64,000 nucleotides of DNA, taken from assembly GCA_036321105.1 (NCBI GenBank), contig JAYEPQ010000003.1:73885238-73949237 (forward strand). Reading direction: 5' to 3'. Made by a program: the position numbers and the translations under genes. The stretch comes from Dracaena cambodiana (taxonomy: Eukaryota > Streptophyta > Magnoliopsida > Asparagales > Asparagaceae). How positions within the stretch are numbered: position 1 is the first letter of the stretch; every line of letters begins with the position of its first letter. The notes beneath the pieces are model-generated. The model ran no database searches. It saw nothing but the letters and a program-made list of their open reading frames with translations, and was not told where the DNA came from. Positions 57,901 through 64,000 of the stretch are shown here, piece by piece.

Positions 57901-59641
57901 CGGTGATCAATCTCTGAGCCATAGATGGGTGGATGACCATGGATAGTGGCCGAGCTATCCTTAGAATTTAGGTTGGCAAAGAGGTATTCGGCCCACTTCT
58001 TGTGGCCAATACCATGATTACGTGCACCTGTCAGGTCAGCGCAAATATGATAATGGCACATCATCTCCCAGTATGTGGCATGGATGCGCTCGTCCCTCGC
58101 CAATAGCATGTTCAACTCATCGGTGGTGGGGATATACTCCTCGTAAGGGACTACGCCCATCGAGAGCCCAGAAACCTCAAACATCTAGTGGAGAGCGAAC
58201 CCTAACTCACCCACTGGTGTAAAGAAAGTACAGGTTTCAGGGTTATACATCTCCAAGAGGCAGTAAAAGTGATAAGCACTCTGGGGAAACCCGAATTGGA
58301 CATTCCTGATGGCTTTATACAAGCCAATATCCTTTAAAATGGGCTCGTGGGAATCCAGCATGTACTGAACAAGGCGTGCCCACCACATATTGTTAGAAGA
58401 ATGAACCCAGCCAGGCATCCTGAAGTCGCTAGCCGGGTACTGACCATCCTTCGCCAGAAACTCACTTAAGAAAGTTCGGGCACGAGATGGGATTTCTCCC
58501 ACTGGAAGCTCCTTGCCAAATCGGCCTGGAAGCAAGCCAGTAATGCATCTTGGGGAACCATCTTGATAAACCCCTTTGGCACCAAATTTGCCTGTTGGGA
58601 CGCCATCTTGCTCCTGAGTCAGTCTCCACTTTAATTCTCGAGGCATCGCTAGCCTCTGAAGATAGACCAGAGGATAGCTACGATCCATCCTAGGCAGAAA
58701 CATCAGCATTTCGCCTGAGTTGAATAACCAAACATGCTCCTCTTCAGAAAGGATCTTATCTGAGTGGTCCATCTGGTCTCCAAAGAGGAAGACGGGTTTC
58801 TCTATCGCCTTTCTGTTCACATCTTCAAAAGCTGCGTCAGTTATGATTTCTCGCGCAGTAGTAGGGTGGTACTTGATCAGCTTCTCCTTGCGTTCCTTCG
58901 GGTCTGGTTTGTATGAGGGCAGGATGGTAGTGAAACGGAATTGGCCGGAGGGATCAGAACCCCCAGCAAAGCCGAAGTAATTCTTGTGGGAAAGAGATTC
59001 CATCGAATACCCTACTGCAAAAAGAAAGCAGAGTGAGAGAAGTTTCTATAAGATAGAAAAAATTCTCTAAGTATGGACGCGCGAAGCTAAAAATTAGAAC
59101 GCGCGAAGCTAAGAATAGCGCCGCGCGAAGCTAAAAATTAGACCGCGCAGAACTTAAAATAGCCTCGCGTTTTCAGCGCGACTGCTACTTAAAAGAGCCT
59201 CGCGTTTTCAGCGCGACTGCTACTCAAAATAGCCTCGCGTTTTCAGCGTGACTGCTACTCAGAATAGCCTCGCGTTTTCAGCGCGACTGCTACTCAGAAT
59301 AGCCTCGCGTTTTCAGCGCGACTGCTACTCAAAAATAGCCTCACGCTTTAAACGCGAGGATGATGCGATAACTCCGCGTAAGAAGGCAGTCAGAGACTTT
59401 TCTTCTTCTCCAAGCCTTACGGCAGGAGTACGGCGATCTCGCCGGTAAAGGAGTTGATTGATCAGTTAAAATTAAGCCAAATCACTCTAGAAATGTTCTA
59501 GAGAGTCTCGATGGAGAGATTCTTACCCCCGATAGGCGAAATGTGGGCTGGCGCGTCGCTGCCTTGGCCGCCGCCACCACTGCTTCCGCCAGTCGCCGAA
59601 GATGGAGCCGCTCGAGAAATAGCACGAGTTTTGGGTGCCAT
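54955..59641 (-). CDS. antisense spliced gene: plant-mobile-domain-like and coiled-coil protein
   Basis: complement(join(54955..56330, 56408..59014, 59527..59641)), 4098 nt, 1366 codons in one frame. Introns: 512 nt (donor GGG|GTAAGAAT, acceptor TTTTTGCAG|TA, phase 1) and 77 nt (donor CTG|GTATGG, acceptor AATGTAG|GT). Exon 1 gives MAPKTRAISRAAPSS and a Gly/Ser-rich leader. Codons about 330-650 resemble the plant mobile domain: ISNRGLIAGFLMLWLKR, VVYPAVLLAYGRPLG and MPYTYLMAWLVLHCPSLM. Basic KVKGKGKGKSK is near 516-526. An acidic SDDDAGDDDD stretch and KKRPSKKQK follow, then Ser/Pro-rich DNA-encoded linker and about 170 C-terminal residues of charged coiled coil. Two in-frame TAG codons (codon 315 at 58185-58187, codon 751 at 56877-56879) break it in this copy. 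Antisense extra ORFs are known in Tat elements; the function is unknown. Confidence 0.78.
59161..59340. repeat. 35-bp GC-motif array in intron 1 of antisense gene 1
   Basis: Five units with period 35 (59161, 59196, 59231, 59266, 59301) and a partial one: AGCCTCGCGTTTTCAGCG followed by CGACTGCTACTCA. A shorter array of CGCGCGAAGCTAA words lies at 59082-59160. Both lie within the intron 59015-59526. Confidence 0.92.
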
Positions 59642-59830
59642 TGCTGAGAAAGATCGACTGAAAATTTGGAGAAACTCGGTCGGAAGAAGATTGGGTCGTC
59701 TGAACTCTGATCGCCTGAATCTCTAAGTTTCTGGAAAATTCTCAAATAGAGTGAGAAGGATAAGAAATAGAGATTTCTTTTAAATCGAAGGAACCGCCTC
59801 TTGGAATTCGGCGCGAGTTTCGGAGAAAGT
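59642..59830 (-). promoter_or_regulatory. putative promoter and leader of antisense gene 1
   Basis: Upstream of the ATG at 59641. Contains a weak TATA-like TTTAAAAG (minus strand, about 59777-59784) and the block CTTGGAATTCGGCGCG (plus, 59800-59815), which recurs as CTTGGTATTCGGCGTG at 61502-61517 before the second antisense unit. Confidence 0.5.
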
Positions 59831-60140
59831 GACTGATCAGTTACTCTCTAAAACGCGAAGCTATTAGCCTCGCGCGACTAAGAAAAAGCGAGGTTGATTA
59901 ACTCCGCGCAACTATACAAAACGCGAGGATAGCCTGTGCCTTAGCTTCGCGTTTTCATGGAAAAAACTTAGATTTTTGACGAGTGCAATTAGGCGCTTCC
60001 ATCTAAGTTAAAGCGATCCTTATCCGATCATCTAAGTTGCGCAGAAGTGCCTTAAACTATTTTACCAAAATTATTGACCATCTGTTTGTTGAGCAAGCAA
60101 AATTCTTGAAGCTAACGGATAGAGAGGAAAATAATTTATC
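59831..60140. other. spacer between the two antisense units
   Basis: Holds AACGCGAAGCTATTAGCC and AACGCGAGGATAGCC words near 59852-59940, then TTGAGCAAGCAAAATTC at 60089, paralogous to 54789. No gene. Confidence 0.55.
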
Positions 60141-60146
60141 TTTATT
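60141..60146 (-). terminator. putative poly(A) signal of antisense gene 2
   Basis: AATAAA on the minus strand (CATGAATAAAG), about 305 bp after the stop at 60453. It matches the placement behind antisense gene 1. Confidence 0.5.
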
Positions 60147-60452
60147 CATGAAGCAAAAGATTACAAAGAGGGAGTTATAGCTCTCCCAAAAGCTTTTACA
60201 TGATCAAACTCATCAAATAAGCAAAAACAATAAGATTTCTCTACGGGGTGTTGAAGCTTAGTTCCCTGGTTCACATGCAAAAGGAATTCAGGACTTCTCT
60301 ACGGAGTGTTGAAGCTCAGTTCCCTGGTTCACATACAAAAGATCTCCTCTGCAAATGTCAACTAGGATCTGTCATCTGAAATGAAGCACGAGAGGAAAGG
60401 AAAGTGCTGCACTGAAGCGCAATTCTGCACTACAAGTGCTGCAGCTCCTTAT

Positions 60453-61376
60453 TTACAGCCCCTTCTGGAGTTTATCTCTCGGAGCCAGAGTTTGAAACTT
60501 GCAACTATGTTGTAAAGCATATGCTTCTGACTTCCTTAGAGTCACTTCTGCTGATGAAAATCGATGGACCCACATACATTCCTCTTCAGAAAGGATTGGA
60601 CTTACTGCAAAAGGAACAGAGTTTCCAAAAGAGTGAAAACGCGGAGCTAAGCTAACTCCGCGCACAGTTAAAGAAATAGCCTCGCGCTTTAAACGCAGAG
60701 GATGATGCGATAACTTCGCGTAAAGGAGGACAAGATTTCTTTCTGCTCTTTCCTTCTATTTCGGATTCATAGCGACTGCTAATCAAGGATAGCCTCGCAA
60801 TTCATAGCGACTGCTAATCAAAGATAGCCTCGCAATTCATAGCGACTGCTAATCAAAGATAGCCTCGCAATTCATAGCGACTGCTAATCAAGGATAGCCT
60901 CGCAATTCATAGCGACTGCTAATCAAAGATAGCCTCGCAATTCATAGCGACTGCTAATCAAGGATAGCCTCGCAATTCATAGCGACTGCTAATCAAAGAT
61001 AGCCTCGCAATTCATAGCGACTGCTAATCAAAGATAGCCTCGCAATTCATAGCGACTGCTAATCAAAGATAGCCTCACAATTCATAGCGACTGCTAATCA
61101 AGGATAGCCTCGCGGATTCATTGAGACTACTAGTAAAACCCCGCGTTTCAAGCGCAGGGACGACACAATAAAACGGCGATCTCGCCAACAAGACAAAGCA
61201 ATTGTCCAGAATAAACCAAGCCAAAATATCTCAAAATGGTTCTTAGAAAACCAAGAGATGAGGTTTTTACCTTCGGAAGACGCTGCATAGACTGGTTCGC
61301 TGTTGCGTTTACCTTCACGGCTGCTGCCATTAACGCCGGCCAACTTGCGAAAAGCCAGACTCCTCTGGAGAGACAT
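60453..61376 (-). CDS. second antisense gene, small two-exon protein
   Basis: complement(join(60453..60604, 61271..61376)), 258 nt, 85 residues. The 666-nt intron (60605-61270) has donor GAAG|GTAAAAAC and acceptor CTTTTGCAG|TA. It is phase 1 with the same acceptor context as gene 1. Exon 1 gives MSLQRSLAFRKLAG followed by a Gly/Ser/Arg-rich part. Exon 2 starts VSPILSEEECMWVHRFSS, recalling KILSEEEHVWLFNSG of gene 1, so it may be a truncated duplicate of the 5' part of that gene. It ends LAPRDKLQKGL. No domain recognised. Two near-identical 60-bp repeats with GTTCCCTGGTTCACAT lie downstream (60240-60350). Confidence 0.5.
60771..61120. repeat. 35-bp GC-motif array in the intron of antisense gene 2
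   Basis: Ten units, starts every 35 bp from 60771 to 61086: AGCGACTGCTAATCAA, then GATAGCCTCGCAATTCAT. Same period and related sequence as the array at 59161-59340, in the equivalent intron. Confidence 0.95.
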
Positions 61377-61479
61377 CCTATGAAGAATTGAACGAAGATC
61401 AGTTGAAGATCATTCGTGAGTCACTCGAGTTCTCAGAAATTCTTCAGATGAGATGAAGAAGAAGACGAGCCGGGAGCTC

Positions 61480-61517
61480 TATTTAAACAGAAATTCCGTC
61501 GCTTGGTATTCGGCGTG
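61480..61517 (-). promoter_or_regulatory. putative promoter of antisense gene 2
   Basis: TTTAAATA on the minus strand at 61480-61487, about 105 bp before the ATG at 61376. The block CTTGGTATTCGGCGTG (plus, 61502-61517) is shared with the gene 1 promoter. Confidence 0.5.
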
Positions 61518-61693
61518 GAAACTCGGGGTAATTAATGACATAATTACTCATTTCACTAAAGACGAAGTGAAGCTGATTAGCTCCGCATAAGTGAGCGTAA
61601 CGCGAGATAGACTTGGTATTCTAACTCCGCGTTTCAGTTTAGATATCCAAAGTATTTCAAAATCTGCTGAGCTCTAAGCCATTTTGAAAACTT

Positions 61694-61702
61694 TGGAGGG
61701 GG
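61694..61702 (+). other. polypurine tract
   Basis: TGGAGGGGG just before the 3' LTR (TTC, then TGTTGG at 61706). Position and composition fit plus-strand priming. Confidence 0.75.
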
Positions 61703-61705
61703 TTC

Positions 61706-62679
61706 TGTTGGCAGTAAAAATTTCTAAGTTAAAAGGATTTTCCACAACAGAACGCGGAGCTAATTCAATAGCCCCGCGTTTGGTTATATTAACCCTGCGT
61801 TTGAGTAAAACACGGAGATGTTTAATAGCTCCGCGTTGATTCCGCAGTCTGGCTTGTATTAGCCTCGCGTTTGAGTAAAACGCGGAGATGATCAATAGCT
61901 CCGCGTTAGCTCCGCGTTTTGGTTATTTAGCGTCGCGTTTTGATGCGATTGAAGCTCCGCATAAACAGATAACCAGAATCTCATATTGATTGAGATTATG
62001 ATTTTGGGCTTATCCAAATACCCGAATCAAGTCTAATCAGGATTCCATCAAAACTAAGATATTTGATTGGAATCCTTGATGAATGCGAGTTCTATTTAGA
62101 TAGAAACTCTTGCATTAACCTGGGGCTATAAATACCTTCTTGGTGAAACCCTAAAGGATCTTTTGGAAGTTTTGGTAAAGTTCGAGTTACGCGTGAGAGC
62201 CTTGAACTAATCAAAACCAGAGATCAGAGTTCTTCTTCTTTTTGGCATCGGAAGCCTCCTATCGATCCTTTGGCAATTCAAGTACGCGAGAGAGCCTTGA
62301 AGCCTTTGCTGATCATCTTCTGAAATCTTAGAGAATTCAAGTTATGCACAGAGCCTTGAGTTCGTGAAGATCAGAGAAAATCACCATCTTCTTTCTGGAG
62401 TTCTTGAGAAGTTCGAGTTACGCGAGAGAGCCTTGAACGAATCAAAACCAGAGAAGATCGTCTATATTCGGCCGATATCTTTAAAACATAAGATTTCAAC
62501 GTACCGATCGTCCAAAGGAACTGCTTGACAGATCCCATCGTCACAGATCCCACAACTATTGTAAAAGAGAGAGATTGAACTATAAAATCCTCTCGTTTGT
62601 TCTTTTTTATATCTTGTCACTTTCATTGTAATTTAAGTTAATTCAATGGGAGGAAGCGAAGGAACTTTTACGACGAACA
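61706..62679 (+). mobile_element. 3' LTR of the inner element
   Basis: 974 bp, TGTTGGCAGTAAAAAT to TTACGACGAACA, followed by the target duplication CCCGC (62680-62684). Its copy of the ORF1 start codon (62646) reads in frame into the outer element's ORF1, giving a chance fused frame up to 63014. Confidence 0.95.
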
Positions 62680-62684
62680 CCCGC

Positions 62685-63761
62685 CTGAACAGCGCCTCTC
62701 GAAAATTACAGTCGGAAAATCCAGCCCAAGAATCCAAAAATGGAAATTCACAGGAAGAACTGCGGGTTGCACCGCACGGAGGCAACCACGGAGTTGCAAC
62801 CGCGGGTGCAAACCCGCGGTTCCAACCGCGGGTTGCACCGCGCGGGGGCAACCCCGCGGTTGCAACCGCGGGTGCAACCCCGCGGTTGCAACCGCGGGTG
62901 CAAACCCGCGGTTCCAACCGCGGGTTGCACCCCGCGGGTTGCAATCCGCGGGTTGCACTCCGCAAAAAAGATCAGGAGTTGGTTCTGGTGTCTATTCGGG
63001 CACACGCGCAATGAGCACACAGCGCACACCTAACTTTATGGTCACTCTCTCAGGTGTACCATCTCATTCCTCTTCAAACAAACATAAGGATGTGCTCATG
63101 CACTCACCTGAGAAGATGTCTGCGGAGGAACAGTCCAATGTGTGCGGGGCCCGCGCAACTGCGCAAGCCAGCACACACTCTAGACGACTCCATAGAAGAG
63201 TGTGTTGATACAGGGAAAGCTCTTAGCCCTGAAATATTACAAACCAACCAATATTATGAACAGAACTTGCGGCGCAAGAGGCGTCAGAATGTAAATGGAG
63301 ACAAGCCCGAAGATTTGAGAGAGTATCTTACTCGAAAGAGGAGCACATCCCAACCCGATTCTCACTGCCATTGTGAACGGCTGATCTCAGCCGTCTTGTC
63401 AAACTGCAAATGCAAGTCAGGACAATCCGTTTTTTAGCGGATTACAGAGCCAAAGAGAAGGCGGATAGTAAAAAAGATGTGCCCTGGGGATGATCCGCCT
63501 GCCGTTTCATCCTATATGGTTGGTAAAGGCAAGAAAATTGCCGAAAGTGACTCCTCAGATAAAGAGTTCACTTCAAAATTAAGGGGGGTGTCTGTTGAGC
63601 CAGAGGGTGTGTTCCGACACACTCGGGCTAGGAGAGGAGTCGCCATACCATTGAACTATAAAAAGTTAGCTGCAGGATCTGACGAAGAGGAAGACAGATA
63701 TTCTGCTATTGTATCTTCACCCTATTCTGATTCAAATAGAGGGTTGGAGGCTACAGTAAAT
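62685..63761 (+). pseudogene. outer element ORF1, 3' part (resumed)
   Basis: Continues the frame cut at 43737. A low-complexity part built from the CCGCGGGTTGCA motif (about 62760-62960; GGNHGVATAG, NPRF) is followed by a TGA at 63012-63014. The frame then reopens with PEDLREYLTRKRS, SHCHCERLISAVLSNCKC and VF to a TAG at 63435-63437, then VGKGKKIAES and LNYKKLAAG into gag without further stop. Motif order equals ORF1b of the inner element. The two stops lie at other places than in the inner element. Confidence 0.75.
62760..62960. repeat. GC-rich palindromic array in the outer ORF1
   Basis: Repeats of GGGTTGCAACCGCGGGT and GCAAACCCGCGGTTCC, related to the array in the outer LTR (42716-42975). 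Open frames appear in several phases because of the repeat. Confidence 0.9.
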
Positions 63762-64000
63762 ATGGCCGATCTTCCAGAAGAAGTCTCTAGAAGACTTGAA
63801 AGGCAAGAACAGCGCCTCAAACAGCAGGAAGAGACTATGGAGGAGATGAAACAACTCTTGACTCAGTTGCTGGCCCAAACGAAGAAAGGCCAATCTTCGT
63901 CATCCGCTAAACAACATGAAGAGGAACATGTCCGCGTAGAGGAAGACAGTGGAGATGACTACGAAGAAGTACCTTCTCAGTTAGGAGAAAAAGAAAGAGT
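63762..64000 (+). CDS. outer element gag, 5' part, runs off the window
   Basis: ATG at 63762 (MADLPEEVSRRLERQEQRLK) aligns with the start of the inner gag-pol (MADKSGDINQRFEAQERM). It has the same N-terminal coiled coil (QQEETMEEMKQLL) and an acidic stretch after it. The frame is open to the window edge and is continuous with the ORF upstream. The rest lies outside. Confidence 0.8.
   Translation, partial: MADLPEEVSRRLERQEQRLKQQEETMEEMKQLLTQLLAQTKKGQSSSSAKQHEEEHVRVEEDSGDDYEEVPSQLGEKER

Larger units (their letters stand above)
43738..62679 (+). mobile_element. complete 18.9-kb Tat-type Ty3/gypsy retrotransposon
   Basis: LTRs of 975 and 974 bp, primer site, single-frame ORF1/ORF1b/gag-pol, tandem repeats, two antisense genes and a polypurine tract, bounded by the target duplication CCCGC. 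The second, archaeal-type RNase H after the first RNase H is diagnostic of the Tat lineage (Ogre, TatI-III, Retand). By hand count the two LTRs differ at about 15 substitutions and one 1-bp indel (about 1.5 percent), so insertion was fairly recent. Three in-frame stops on the sense strand and two in the antisense gene suggest this copy is impaired. Confidence 0.93.

Noticed and set aside
59511..59726. Plus-strand proline-rich frame (MERFLPPIGEMWAG)
   Set aside because: Shadow of the first exon of the antisense gene, which has a splice donor and correct phase on the minus strand.
62646..63014. 122-codon frame from the 3' LTR into the outer element
   Set aside because: Chance fusion: the LTR start codon happens to be in frame with the interrupted outer ORF; not a separate gene.

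Overview
This is a plant nuclear window. It is AT-rich and gene-poor, and is filled with LTR retrotransposons, hAT, Mutator and Harbinger derivatives, TRIM-like elements, LINE fragments and long (TA)n tracts. The three host genes have TATA boxes, GT-AG introns or EAR-type C termini of angiosperm style. The species cannot be fixed from sequence alone; a monocot is possible but is a guess.

Positions 1-15600 hold no convincing host gene. They carry small inverted-repeat elements (several with exact target duplications), a 296-bp tandem triplication and a decayed hAT element at 11759-13218. Positions 16200-17500 hold a three-exon gene for a 169-residue protein of unknown function, with a TATA box and a 5'UTR intron. 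Positions 18100-26700 are repeats again, including a second hAT element with a solo LTR nested inside it.

Two tandem NIMIN-type genes (NPR1-interacting, EAR repressor class) lie at 27515-27850 and 32808-33182. Both have TGACG (as-1-like, TGA-factor) sites upstream, which fits salicylate control. A third, truncated NIMIN copy at 40833-40941 sits in a segmental duplication that lost the TATA box. Positions 33700-40150 hold TRIM elements, a 5'-truncated LINE with an 18-bp target duplication, and a cluster of one hairpin-ended repeat family.

From 42630 to the end are two related giant Ty3/gypsy elements of the Tat type (two RNase H domains), one inside the other. The inner element (43738-62679, 18,942 bp) is complete, with 975 and 974 bp LTRs and a perfect 5-bp target duplication CCCGC. 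Its sense strand carries one continuous frame from an ATG inside the LTR, across the primer binding site, through two 5' ORFs of unknown function and gag-pol, to the integrase end; three stop codons interrupt it. Its 8.8-kb 3' region carries two antisense transcription units. One is a three-exon gene of 1366 codons with a plant-mobile-domain-like core and a coiled-coil tail. The other is a small two-exon paralogous unit with matching promoter, intron repeats and poly(A) region. The outer element is cut in its own 5' ORF and resumes at 62680.

The elements share a theme: arrays of short GC-rich palindromic motifs, different in each family, occupy U3. In the two large elements they also occupy the 5' ORF, and in the inner element the introns of the antisense genes too. 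The most novel points are the spliced antisense genes, the LTR-initiated ORF1 with a conserved CHC...NCxC motif, and these motif arrays. Exon boundaries, frames and repeat periods were read by eye, and no similarity search was run.
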